Positions 54,764-63,617 of a stretch of 64,000 bases of DNA are shown one piece after another. Origin of the DNA: Brumimicrobium sp041655765 (lineage in GTDB: Bacteria; Bacteroidota; Bacteroidia; Flavobacteriales_D; Crocinitomicaceae); assembly GCA_041655765.1 (NCBI GenBank), contig JBBAEU010000006.1, positions 1 to 64,000 on the forward strand. Reading direction: 5' to 3'. Numbering within the stretch: position 1 is the stretch's first letter; every line of letters starts with the position of its first letter. A program made the translations under genes and the position numbers. Below the pieces are notes generated by a model. It ran no database searches and was not told the origin of the DNA. It worked only from the letters and a program-made list of their open reading frames with translations.

Positions 54764-55318
54764 ATGAAATATTTTAAACTAATTTTTGTTCTTTTTCTTA
54801 CTATTTTCATAAGTAATAACTATGGTTTTGGGCAGAAAGGAAATTCGCTGAACCTTAAAAATGTTCTTGTCGTAGCACAGCAAGATGATATTTCAGATCG
54901 TTATTCAATGGAAGGCGCAATGATTCGTTTGTTGAATCAATATAACATTAAAACAAAAGCTGCACTAAATATTATAAAAGAAGGTGGTTCACCAAATATT
55001 TTACTTAGCGATTCTATTCAAAATTCACTCAAAGAAGAAGGAATTGACACATATTTATTAATTTCTGTAAGGGGCTTTGATAACAAATTCAAGGTGACTG
55101 AAAACATACAATCAATGGAAGTTGAATTGAACGCTGGACATTTATTTCCGTTATATAGGGAAGGAGCTTCTAACGTAACTTTTTCATTTATTTTTTACCG
55201 TGATGGAGAACCTATTTACCACGAGTTAATCAGGGTTAAAAACACAGGCTCAAAAGATAATGTGATTAAAAAATTACTCAAAAAGGTACAGAAAAATCTC
55301 GATAAGAAATGGTTGTGA
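54764..55318 (+). CDS. Exported protein of unknown function
   Basis: A 184-residue protein with a signal peptide (MKYFKLIFVLFLTIFISNN). The mature part opens LNLKNVLVVAQQDDISDRYS, then MEGAMIRLLNQYNIKTKAAL, a Rossmann-like alternation of strands and helices that recalls the N-terminal domain of CsgG-like or TolB-like exported proteins. The C-terminus is a lysine-rich helix (KKLLKKVQKNLDKKW). The role is unknown. TAACTTTG at 54713-54720 looks like its -7 element. Confidence 0.6.
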   Translation: MKYFKLIFVLFLTIFISNNYGFGQKGNSLNLKNVLVVAQQDDISDRYSMEGAMIRLLNQYNIKTKAALNIIKEGGSPNILLSDSIQNSLKEEGIDTYLLISVRGFDNKFKVTENIQSMEVELNAGHLFPLYREGASNVTFSFIFYRDGEPIYHELIRVKNTGSKDNVIKKLLKKVQKNLDKKWL

Positions 55319-55319
55319 T

Positions 55320-55901
55320 TTAACTTCTACTCATAAGCTTAGCGACATATTTTCCGACAATATCAAATTCTAAATTCACCTTATCGCCGATTTTTAATTG
55401 ATGAAAAACCGTGTGTTCGTATGTATATGGAATAATATGAACAGAAAAAGATTTGTCTTTCGAATCAACAACGGTTAAACTCGTTCCATTTACCGTAATA
55501 GATCCTTTTTCAACCGTTATATCATTTGTGTCGTACTCAATAATAAATTCCCAACTTCCATTCTTGTTCTGAATGTCTTTTACTATTCCTGTTGTGTCAA
55601 CATGCCCTTGAACAATATGTCCGTCAAATCGACTGTTAACAGAAAGACACCGTTCAAGATTAATCTTATCACCAACCTTCCATTCAGATAAATCCGTTTT
55701 CTTTAAAGTCTCATCGATTGCAGTGACGGTGTATGTGTTGTCATGAATTTCAACAACTGTTAAGCAAACACCATTATGGGAAACACTTTGGTCAACTTTC
55801 AATTCATCAACAAAAGAGCAAGTTAATGTAAAATGAGTATTGGTTTGATCATGTGATATACTATTTATTTCTCCTAAACCTTCTATGATTCCTGTAAACA
55901 T
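55320..55901 (-). CDS. ribE: Riboflavin synthase alpha subunit
   Basis: Dismutates two 6,7-dimethyl-8-ribityllumazine molecules to riboflavin. The 193-residue protein has two lumazine-binding repeats: residues 1-85 (MFTGIIEGLGEI, then SVSHNGVCLTVVEI) and 95-185 (IVQGHVDTTGIVKDI, then GSITVNGTSLTVVDS). Both repeats are complete; the length is normal. Confidence 0.95.
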   Translation of the reverse strand: MFTGIIEGLGEINSISHDQTNTHFTLTCSFVDELKVDQSVSHNGVCLTVVEIHDNTYTVTAIDETLKKTDLSEWKVGDKINLERCLSVNSRFDGHIVQGHVDTTGIVKDIQNKNGSWEFIIEYDTNDITVEKGSITVNGTSLTVVDSKDKSFSVHIIPYTYEHTVFHQLKIGDKVNLEFDIVGKYVAKLMSRS

Positions 55902-55934
55902 AACGCTTCTTTTTTTCTAAATACACCCAATCGT

Positions 55935-56789
55935 TTATTTCGGCACAAATTCCATGTTGTCAATCAATCTAACATCACCAGAATACGCAACTATGCACGC
56001 TGTTGCTCCAGGTGTCCAATATTGAACCAATTCTCTGAGTGTAATAGGGTCAACAATTTTTAAATACTCTATTTCTAACATTCCTTTGCTAAAATAGTTC
56101 TCCATCAACTTTTTTGTTTCAAAAGGAGAGTGAAATTTACTTTGTTTTTTACCTTCAATTAGCGTTTCATAAATAATTAAAGAGTCGTTGAGTTGTTGTT
56201 CCGTTAAGCGCAAGTTACGACTACTTCTTGCAAGCCCTTCAGGTGTTCGACTGATTTCAACAGCTATAATTTTAACAGACGATTTCGTTTGTTTAACCAT
56301 TTCTCTAATCACAGCTACTTGCTGGAAATCCTTTCTCCCAAAATAAGCTTTGTCTGGTTGTGTAAGATTAAAAAGTCGTGAAACAACATTTACAACACCA
56401 TCAAAATGACCGGGTCTAAACTCTCCTTCCATTGTCGAACCAATAAACCCTAAATCGATTTTCAGCTCTTGATAATCTTCAGGATAAACTTCAGAAACTG
56501 AAGGTAGAAAAACAATCTCTACTTTTTTTTCTTCTAAAAGCAAAAGGTCTTCCTCTTCTTGTCGTGGATATTTATTAAGGTCTTCACTATTATTGAATTG
56601 AGTCGGATTAACAAAAATACTCACAATAACAACGTCGCATTCAGATTTTGCTATCTCAACTAGCTTTAAGTGTCCTTCATGTAAAGCACCCATAGTTGGC
56701 ACAAAACCAATGGTTTTACCTTCTTTTTTTAGGACAGAGACTTGACTTTTAAGTTCGTTAGACTCCCTGACTACAATCAATTTATTCAT
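55935..56789 (-). CDS. panC: Pantothenate synthetase
   Basis: Condenses pantoate and beta-alanine with ATP. The 284-residue protein has the nucleotide site FVPTMGALHEGHLKLVE with His37 and His40, and SIFVNPTQFN, FRPGHFDGVVNVV, AYFGRKDFQQVAVI and the SRTPEGLARSSRNLRL block. All are intact. Divergent from the GT5-like gene. Confidence 0.96.
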   Translation of the reverse strand: MNKLIVVRESNELKSQVSVLKKEGKTIGFVPTMGALHEGHLKLVEIAKSECDVVIVSIFVNPTQFNNSEDLNKYPRQEEEDLLLLEEKKVEIVFLPSVSEVYPEDYQELKIDLGFIGSTMEGEFRPGHFDGVVNVVSRLFNLTQPDKAYFGRKDFQQVAVIREMVKQTKSSVKIIAVEISRTPEGLARSSRNLRLTEQQLNDSLIIYETLIEGKKQSKFHSPFETKKLMENYFSKGMLEIEYLKIVDPITLRELVQYWTPGATACIVAYSGDVRLIDNMEFVPK

Positions 56790-56840
56790 TTGCTGAAATT
56801 CAAATAACCGACAAACTTATATTTTTATAACAGAATATAG

Positions 56841-56871
56841 TTGAAATTCCGAATTTTTTTTTATATTTTTG
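56841..56871 (+). promoter_or_regulatory. Promoter of the GT5-like/DUF4270/glmS block
   Basis: TTG (56841-56843) and TATTTTTG (56864-56871), 20 bases apart, match the Bacteroidota consensus with one -33 base changed. The predicted start of transcription is near 56878, giving a leader of about 20 bases to the ATG at 56899. Confidence 0.5.
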
Positions 56872-56898
56872 TATTTGATTATTTCAAATAAAAATTTC

Positions 56899-57720
56899 AT
56901 GGACAAGAAGAAAGTATTATTTATTTCACAAGAAATCAAACCATTTTTACCAAGTACAGATATTTCAGTTGCCTCACGCCTCATCCCGCAAGGAATTCAG
57001 GAGAATGGTAAAGAAATTAGAGTTTTTATGCCAAAATTTGGTGTTATTAATGAAAGAAGACATCAATTACATGAGGTTATTCGACTTTCTGGAATGAATC
57101 TTATTATTGACGACATGGATCATCCGCTTATCATTAAAGTGGCTTCGATTCCTACTGCAAGAATGCAAGTGTATTTTATCGACAATGATGAGTACTTTAA
57201 ACGTAAAGGAATTTCCGCAGACGAAAACGGTATCGAATATAAAGACAATGATGAGCGTTCTATGTTCTTCTGTAAAGGAGTATTAGAAACAGTTAAGAAA
57301 TTAGGTTGGAAGCCGGATGTTATTCACTGTCATGGATGGATGACCGCTCTACTTCCAATGTATATCAAAGATGTTTACAAAAATGATCCGCATTTTGAAG
57401 ATGTGAAAGTTGTATATTCTTTATATGATGGTCAGTTTAACAATAATTGGGAGAATAATTTCGAAGAAAAACTTAAATTTGAAGGTTTTAATCAGGATAT
57501 AATTGATTCTATTAAAAAAGGAGATTATTTAAGTTTAACTAAAGCAGCTATTAAACATGCTGATGGAGTAATTGTTGGAAGTGAAAATATTCACGAAGAA
57601 CTTCAGGAAGCATATGAAGAAATTGATGGGTTAAGAATTGAAGTGAACGCTGAAGAAGTTCAAGCAAAAGAGTTGAGTGAATTTTTCGATAAAGTTATAG
57701 CTGAAGAAGCACTGATATAG
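56899..57720 (+). CDS. GT5-like protein with only the N-terminal glycogen-synthase domain
   Basis: A 273-residue protein annotated in relatives as glycogen or starch synthase. It matches only the N-terminal Rossmann domain of GT5 enzymes (KVLFISQEIKPFLPSTDISV, then PKFGVINERRHQLHEVIRLS, and WKPDVIHCHGWMTALLPMYI). The donor-binding KxGGL motif of true synthases is replaced by PSTDISVAS, and the C-terminal domain with E-x7-E is missing. It is therefore unlikely to be a working synthase alone. The fixed place beside panC, DUF4270 and glmS in Bacteroidota suggests an envelope role (inference). The start at 56899 fits the family. Confidence 0.8.
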   Translation: MDKKKVLFISQEIKPFLPSTDISVASRLIPQGIQENGKEIRVFMPKFGVINERRHQLHEVIRLSGMNLIIDDMDHPLIIKVASIPTARMQVYFIDNDEYFKRKGISADENGIEYKDNDERSMFFCKGVLETVKKLGWKPDVIHCHGWMTALLPMYIKDVYKNDPHFEDVKVVYSLYDGQFNNNWENNFEEKLKFEGFNQDIIDSIKKGDYLSLTKAAIKHADGVIVGSENIHEELQEAYEEIDGLRIEVNAEEVQAKELSEFFDKVIAEEALI

Positions 57721-57754
57721 AATGATAAAACAACAAAAATTAAGGTATAATAAA

Positions 57755-59047
57755 ATGTGGCGAAAAATGATTCCGTTTTTCGCTGCTTTTTTTTTCTTAG
57801 GGTTTGGACTTACAGTTTCTTCTTGTAAGAAGAAAAACAACCCAATTGGAAAAAATCTCCTCAATGCAGATGATGTTTTGTATTCAGATGGAATTGATAC
57901 TTTTTCTATTGTAACATATACCGAATTAGAAGACTCAGTTATTACAAAGAATCCAGAGTTTAATATGATTGGGAGCTTAAACGATGCTACTTTTGGTCGG
58001 GTTGATGCAAGTTTTTACACGCAATTGTTGCTTTCTGGGTTTTCTCCAGATTTTGGGATTCTTGCTGATATTTCAATCGATTCTGCGGTTTTGGCATTCG
58101 AATTTGGTGGTTATTACGGAAAAGAAGCACAACAGCTATTTGAAGTGTATGAGTTGGCTGATGAATTACATAGTGATTCAGCTTACAAAAGCACGTCAAC
58201 GGTGCCAATTTTCCTGCAAAACCTTGTTCCAACTGATAACAATCAAGGTTTGATTAAACCAGATTATAATTCTCCTGCGATTGTTGGAAATGATACAACC
58301 GTTCCCTTGTTGAGAATTCCTATCGATACAGTTTTTGCAAGAAATCTATTGACAATCGCTGAGTCGGCAACCAATGATCAAGATTTCTTAGGTCAATTTA
58401 AAGGACTTTATGTAAAAACAAATAGTGGTTTTTTCTCTCCCAACCAAGGCGGTGTTACTTATCTTTCACCAACAAAAAAAGGGTCTAAATTAACCGTCTA
58501 TTACACCAAAGATGATACGCTCAATCAATCTTTTGATTTTGTGATGCCTAGTAGAGCGATTGATTTCAATCATGTTGAATTTGACCATTCTGGCTCGGCA
58601 ATGGAACAACTATTAACTAATCCAGAGCTTGGACAAAATCAGTTTTACGCTCAAGCATTAACAAGTCGAGCAAAAATTGAATTTCCATCCCTTGCATCGT
58701 TGCCAAAAGATGCAATTATTCATAGGGCAACTCTCGAAATTCCTGTGGATTACTTTGAAGGAGATGATTTTTATATTAGCTCTCAGGTTGTGGTAACTTC
58801 CAGGTTGTTTGAGGGAGACAATAATAAATACTTAATCAGTACTGTCGATTACAACAAAAACAGAAGGTCTTATATTGTCGATTTAAGAAACTATATGCAG
58901 AATTACCTAAAAGGTGAAATACAAAACTCTGGTTTGTATGTTTCACCAAGGAGATATAATACGACCGTTGAACGAATTATTTTCAATGGTCCAAATAGTA
59001 CAAATAAAAAACAACCGAAGTTAAACATTGTTTACACTGAGTTTTAA
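57755..59047 (+). CDS. DUF4270 lipoprotein
   Basis: A 430-residue Bacteroidota lipoprotein. The signal ends at the lipobox (GFGLTVSSCKKKNNPIG). The mature part is beta-rich, with repeated blocks of strands (FSIVTYTELEDSVITKNPEF, then GRVDASFYTQLLLSGFSP) and a C-terminus KQPKLNIVYTEF. DUF4270 proteins are surface or periplasmic, and no function is settled. The ATG at 57722 would add 11 residues; 57755 begins the signal. It follows the GT5-like gene closely and precedes glmS by 22 bases. Confidence 0.88.
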   Translation: MWRKMIPFFAAFFFLGFGLTVSSCKKKNNPIGKNLLNADDVLYSDGIDTFSIVTYTELEDSVITKNPEFNMIGSLNDATFGRVDASFYTQLLLSGFSPDFGILADISIDSAVLAFEFGGYYGKEAQQLFEVYELADELHSDSAYKSTSTVPIFLQNLVPTDNNQGLIKPDYNSPAIVGNDTTVPLLRIPIDTVFARNLLTIAESATNDQDFLGQFKGLYVKTNSGFFSPNQGGVTYLSPTKKGSKLTVYYTKDDTLNQSFDFVMPSRAIDFNHVEFDHSGSAMEQLLTNPELGQNQFYAQALTSRAKIEFPSLASLPKDAIIHRATLEIPVDYFEGDDFYISSQVVVTSRLFEGDNNKYLISTVDYNKNRRSYIVDLRNYMQNYLKGEIQNSGLYVSPRRYNTTVERIIFNGPNSTNKKQPKLNIVYTEF

Positions 59048-59069
59048 CAACTCTCATAAAAGATAAATT

Positions 59070-60914
59070 ATGTGTGGAATTGTAGCCTATATCGGAAAGC
59101 AAGAAGCTTTCCCAATTATTTTAAAAGGATTAAAAAGGCTTGAATATAGGGGGTATGATAGTGCAGGAATTGCAGTACTGAATAATGGTAATATCCTAAA
59201 TTACAAGAGACAAGGAAAAGTTTCTGAATTAGAAGAGTTTGTTAAAGATAAAGACACTTCTGGTTTAATCGGAATTGGTCATACAAGATGGGCAACGCAT
59301 GGTTTGCCAAATCATATCAATGCACACCCACATTTGTCTAATGATGGAGAGATTGCTCTTATCCATAACGGAATTATTGAAAACTACGGCTCTTTAAAAG
59401 AAGAATTGATGACAAGGGGGTATGAGTTTGTGAGTGAAACAGACACAGAAGTCTTGGTACATTTAATCTCTGACATTAAAAAAAGAGAAGATGTTGACAC
59501 CGCAGAAGCAGTTCGTGTGGCACTAAATAGTGTTGTCGGAGCTTATGCAATTGTTGTTCTTAGCAAAGAAAATCCCAATCAACTTGTAGCTGCAAGAAAA
59601 TCAAGCCCTTTGGTTGTTGGAATTGGTCAAAATGGCGAGTTTTACTTGGCCTCTGATGCAACACCAATCATAGAATATACAAATGAAGTTGTGTATTTAG
59701 ATGATGAAGAAATTGCTGTTGTGGGATTGGATTCAGGCTTGAGAATATTTTCTATTCAAAATAAAGAAAAAACTCCGTACATTCAAGAACTTGAATTGCA
59801 ATTGGAGGCAATCGAAAAAGGTGGATATGAACATTTTATGTTGAAGGAAATTCATGAACAACCACGGTCGATTAGAGATTGTTTCAGAGGAAGATTGCAC
59901 GTTGCAAATGGCTGGGTTGGACTAGGTGGAATAAAAGATTATGAGCAAGAACTTGCAAATGCAAAACGATTGATGTTTGTGGGTTGTGGCACATCTTGGC
60001 ATGCAGCACTGGTAGGAGAATATATTTTTGAAGAGTTAACGCGTATTCCTGTTGAAGTTGATTATGCGTCAGAATTTAGATATAGAAATCCGATTATTTA
60101 TGAAGATGATATTGTTCTGGCAATCTCACAATCGGGTGAAACCGCTGATACAATTGCAGCCTTAAACATTGCAAAAGATAAAGGTGCAACAATCTTAGGA
60201 ATAAATAATGTTGTTGGATCTTCTATTTCGAGATTAACGCACGCAGGTTCTTATACGCACGCTGGTCCTGAAATTGGCGTTGCTTCAACAAAAGCTTTTA
60301 CTGCTCAAGTTACAGTTTTAATGTTGATGGCATTGACTATCGCAAGAAAAAAAGGAACAATTAACGAAGCACGTTTCAGAAGATTAATTACTGAATTGGA
60401 TTTAATTCCTGAAAAAGTAGAGCAAATTCTAAAACAATCTGAAGGAATTGAAAAGATTTCAGAAAAATATAAAGATGCTGAAAGCGCATTGTATCTGGGA
60501 AGAGGAATAAATTCTCCTGTGGCATTAGAGGGTGCTTTAAAATTAAAAGAAATTTCATATATTCACGCAGAAGGCTATCCAGCTGGTGAAATGAAACATG
60601 GTCCGATTGCTTTAATCGACGAGGAATTACCCGTTTTTGTTATTGCGTTGAAAGACTCATCTTACGAAAAAATGGTGAGTAACATTCAAGAAGTAAAAGC
60701 AAGAAAAGGGAAAGTTATCGCAATCATTACTGAGGGCGATAAATATGTCAAAGAAATGGTAGATGACTATATCGAAGTGCCTTACACTGATGAATTATTG
60801 TCTCCGTTGCTTGCTACAATCCCATTGCAATTAATTTCTTATTATATTGCTGTGATGAGAGGAGCAAACGTTGACCAACCAAGAAATTTAGCAAAATCTG
60901 TAACTGTAGAATAA
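59070..60914 (+). CDS. glmS: Glucosamine-6-phosphate synthase (isomerising)
   Basis: Makes glucosamine-6-phosphate from fructose-6-phosphate and glutamine, the entry to peptidoglycan and LPS. The 614-residue protein has Cys2 as glutaminase nucleophile (MCGIVAYIGKQEAFP), GHTRWATHG, and two SIS domains (about 285-420 and 455-600) with SQSGETADTIAALN, then ending NLAKSVTVE. The glmS ribozyme of Gram-positives is not expected here and none is seen upstream. Confidence 0.97.
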   Translation: MCGIVAYIGKQEAFPIILKGLKRLEYRGYDSAGIAVLNNGNILNYKRQGKVSELEEFVKDKDTSGLIGIGHTRWATHGLPNHINAHPHLSNDGEIALIHNGIIENYGSLKEELMTRGYEFVSETDTEVLVHLISDIKKREDVDTAEAVRVALNSVVGAYAIVVLSKENPNQLVAARKSSPLVVGIGQNGEFYLASDATPIIEYTNEVVYLDDEEIAVVGLDSGLRIFSIQNKEKTPYIQELELQLEAIEKGGYEHFMLKEIHEQPRSIRDCFRGRLHVANGWVGLGGIKDYEQELANAKRLMFVGCGTSWHAALVGEYIFEELTRIPVEVDYASEFRYRNPIIYEDDIVLAISQSGETADTIAALNIAKDKGATILGINNVVGSSISRLTHAGSYTHAGPEIGVASTKAFTAQVTVLMLMALTIARKKGTINEARFRRLITELDLIPEKVEQILKQSEGIEKISEKYKDAESALYLGRGINSPVALEGALKLKEISYIHAEGYPAGEMKHGPIALIDEELPVFVIALKDSSYEKMVSNIQEVKARKGKVIAIITEGDKYVKEMVDDYIEVPYTDELLSPLLATIPLQLISYYIAVMRGANVDQPRNLAKSVTVE

Positions 60915-60915
60915 G

Positions 60916-61695
60916 ATGAATATTGATTTAACAGGAAAACACGCTGTTGTTTGTGGAAGTACACAAGGTATTGGAAAAGCTTCAGCACTTGCAATGTCAA
61001 AATTAGGAGCGTCTATTACTTTGATTGCACGAGATGAGAAAAAACTAAAAGATGTTCTTAAAGAATTGACACCAAATCCTAAGAATGACTATATCGTTGC
61101 TGATTTCTCTAATCCAAATGATTTAGAACGTAAGATAAAAAAATGGGCTTCGGAAAACAGTGCAGATATTCTGTTGAATAATACAGGTGGACCGAAGGGT
61201 GGACCAATTAGGAACGCTAAAATATCTGAGTTTTTGGACGCTTTCACAAAACACCTGATTTGTAACCATATTTTGGCTCAGACATTATACCCAAATATGA
61301 AAAACTTAGAATATGGTCGAATAATCAATATTATTTCAACAAGCGTAAAACAACCTCTTGATGGATTGGGCGTTTCAAACACAGTACGAGGAGCTGTTGC
61401 AAATTGGAGTAAAACTTTGGCAAATGAATTGGGTCAATTTAATATCACTGTAAATAATATTCTGCCTGGAGCAACAAATACAATTCGTTTGCAATCTATC
61501 GCTGAGAATAGAGCGATAAATTCGGTGTTAAATGCGGAGGATATTTTAGCAAATATGGCAGCTCAATCACCAATGAAGCGAATTGCAGAACCTGAAGAAA
61601 TTGCCAATGCAGTTTGTTTTTTAGCAAGTCCTGCTGCCAGCTACATCAATGGAGTTAATCTTCCTGTTGATGGCGGAAGAACCAAATCTTTATAG
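60916..61695 (+). CDS. SDR-family protein with an altered catalytic tetrad
   Basis: A 259-residue protein with a classical SDR fold: NAD(P) motif CGSTQGIGKASALA (13-26), DILLNNTGGPKGGP, and the C-terminal PMKRIAEPEEIANAVCFLAS, then INGVNLPVDGGR. The catalytic Ser is in IINIISTSVKQPL, but the usual Tyr-x3-Lys is replaced by SNTVRGAVANW: no Tyr, and Arg where Lys is expected. A subgroup of SDRs shares this change and their activity is poorly known. It follows glmS by one base, so it belongs to the same transcript. Confidence 0.8.
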   Translation: MNIDLTGKHAVVCGSTQGIGKASALAMSKLGASITLIARDEKKLKDVLKELTPNPKNDYIVADFSNPNDLERKIKKWASENSADILLNNTGGPKGGPIRNAKISEFLDAFTKHLICNHILAQTLYPNMKNLEYGRIINIISTSVKQPLDGLGVSNTVRGAVANWSKTLANELGQFNITVNNILPGATNTIRLQSIAENRAINSVLNAEDILANMAAQSPMKRIAEPEEIANAVCFLASPAASYINGVNLPVDGGRTKSL

Positions 61696-61699
61696 ATTA

Positions 61700-63100
61700 T
61701 TATTGGGCTTCGTACGGACCAACATCTGGAGTAGGCATTCCTCTACTATTCCCAACAATATCTTGAAACAAAGTTGTATTTAGCGGATTACCCTTGTTAA
61801 CACAAGGTGAAGCAGTAGTAATTATGTATCTGTTTACTGCATCATTATCTACATCCTTGTATTTAATATTCTTATTCCAAAAGATATTTGTAAATCGAGA
61901 GGTATTGTATTGATTATCATTTTTGATGAAATCTGTATCAAAATTATAGTTGATTGTTACGCCAGCCTGCACAATTGTGTCAAACCCCAATTGTGTTTCT
62001 CCACCTCCATCAATAATGGAATTATAAACATTGCCTTCGTTGATACTTCCAATATACGTAACTCCATTATCTCTCGTGAAATAATTCTTTATGGCAAATG
62101 CAGGTGAGTTTGATTCTGTTCCGTAACTGATAAACTGAGAATGTCTAAAGTTGAAATCTCCCCCTTCAAGTAAAAGGAATGCGTAAACTCCATTGTTGTG
62201 AACGCTTATGTTTTCGCCGTCGATTCTTCCACCTGAATAATTAAAAATTCCGTAACTTGAATGATTGTAAATTTCGGTATTTGTGATTTTTAATGTGTAA
62301 TCACTGTTGGAAGGATAATCACCGTAAACATGGATTCCTGCCGTTCCGTTTTTTATAATCGCATTATCAATGGTTGATGATTGTGCTTTATTAAAATAAA
62401 TGCCGTACCATTGTCCTTTGACATCTTTATAAAATGGTTCCAATCGATCTCCTTCAAAAATAACTTTGTCGGAGAATGTTCCTTGAACATCAAGACTCCC
62501 CGAATTGATGTAAAGCATTGATTGTTTGTGAAAATGTATTTTAGCACCCGCTTGGATGGTTAGGTTTTGAAGAGAATCGACAACGGCAAGATTGTAAATT
62601 ACGTGTGGTTTATCTGCGCCCCAAACTCCAGAAACAAGTGTGTCATGATAGAAATAAGCATTTTGACCCCAGGCAGCCAAAAGTACGCTTTGCTCTTTTC
62701 CATTGGTCTCAAAAATGACTTCGTCTTCTATGATAAAAGGAGTGTTGCCGCTATTTTCGCCGAGTGTAACTTCAACAAACATAAAAAGGCTATCGTTGGC
62801 AGGAATGGTTATATTATTAAATTTTAATCCGGAAACACCATCTAAGTTTACACGATATGGCGAAGAAGTCCCACCTTTTAGATAAATCGTTGATACTTTT
62901 ACAGGACGGTCGTTTTTATTATAGATTTTAAAGCGTTTTGTTGTTGACCCGACAGTTGTAAAAATTGTGTCAAAAAGAACTGTATCAACAGAAAAGGATA
63001 AATAATCTTTTGAAAGCAAAATATCCTTTTTACAGCTTGTCAGATATGTACTTAACCAAGCCAACAATAGAAACGGAATTATATAAAGTACCTTTTTCAA
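61700..63100 (-). CDS. Lipoprotein with right-handed beta-helix
   Basis: A 466-residue protein with a lipobox signal (FLLLAWLSTYLTSCKKDILL). Residues 30-150 form a beta-sandwich (FSVDTVLFDTIFTTVGSTTK). The region 160-400 has the irregular repeats of a right-handed parallel beta-helix (IQAGAKIHFHKQSMLYINSG, IDNAIIKNGTAGIHVYGDYP, ISVHNNGVYAFLLLEGGDF). The C-terminus ends in GMPTPDVGPYEA, as in choice-of-anchor Q proteins. It probably sits on the outer membrane; polysaccharide binding or cleavage is only a guess. Confidence 0.85.
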   Translation of the reverse strand: MKKVLYIIPFLLLAWLSTYLTSCKKDILLSKDYLSFSVDTVLFDTIFTTVGSTTKRFKIYNKNDRPVKVSTIYLKGGTSSPYRVNLDGVSGLKFNNITIPANDSLFMFVEVTLGENSGNTPFIIEDEVIFETNGKEQSVLLAAWGQNAYFYHDTLVSGVWGADKPHVIYNLAVVDSLQNLTIQAGAKIHFHKQSMLYINSGSLDVQGTFSDKVIFEGDRLEPFYKDVKGQWYGIYFNKAQSSTIDNAIIKNGTAGIHVYGDYPSNSDYTLKITNTEIYNHSSYGIFNYSGGRIDGENISVHNNGVYAFLLLEGGDFNFRHSQFISYGTESNSPAFAIKNYFTRDNGVTYIGSINEGNVYNSIIDGGGETQLGFDTIVQAGVTINYNFDTDFIKNDNQYNTSRFTNIFWNKNIKYKDVDNDAVNRYIITTASPCVNKGNPLNTTLFQDIVGNSRGMPTPDVGPYEAQ

Positions 63101-63617
63101 ATAATTAAAATTGAGGTTGCTAAAGTAACGAATTTAATCGAAATATATTTTATCGGTAGGTGAAGACTCAAATATTTATAATTTTTGGTCACTAGTGTCC
63201 TTAACATTTTATTTATAATTATTTCTCCCTTACTTTTTTGCATCACCCAAAAAAAGTCTAGTCCTTAAAGAATCTTTTACCCACTAAAATTTTACTTTCT
63301 TCATAATTTATTTAGGACGCTATTGATTTCTTGATAAAATTTTTTAATATAATATTTTTATGATTTATAAAATCATCTTATTTTCTAAAGCATTCATAGA
63401 TTATCATCACAATGAAATTTACAATTCGCTTAAAGAACAAACACTATACGTAAAACAAAAAACAAACGGATTTACTGATACACATTAATAATTAGCCTAT
63501 TTAAACAAAGAAAAGAATATAAATCAGCCACAAACAAATTAATTTTTTTTCTATATTTGATATAGTTTGTCAATAGGAGCAGAAAGATTAAATGTACTTT
63601 CTAAAAAAGAAAAATAT
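63101..63617. other. 517-base gap with a MITE-like repeat
   Basis: Holds the repeat at 63188-63322, a perfect dyad ATGATTT-ATA-AAATCAT at 63360-63376, and a 42-codon frame from the same ATG (63360-63488, MIYKIILFSKAFIDYHHNEI...) which I cannot match and give little weight. The rest is AT-rich and unstructured. Confidence 0.5.
63188..63322. mobile_element. MITE-like element with imperfect terminal inverted repeats
   Basis: The left end TAGTGTCCTTAACATTTT and the right end, read inward on the minus strand, TAGCGTCCTAAATAAATT, match at about 14 of 18 positions. The left 56 bases recur at 40687-40743 with about six differences and one indel. The inside has no reading frame. Size near 130 bases and ends like those of insertion sequences suggest a non-autonomous element. 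Confidence 0.5.
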
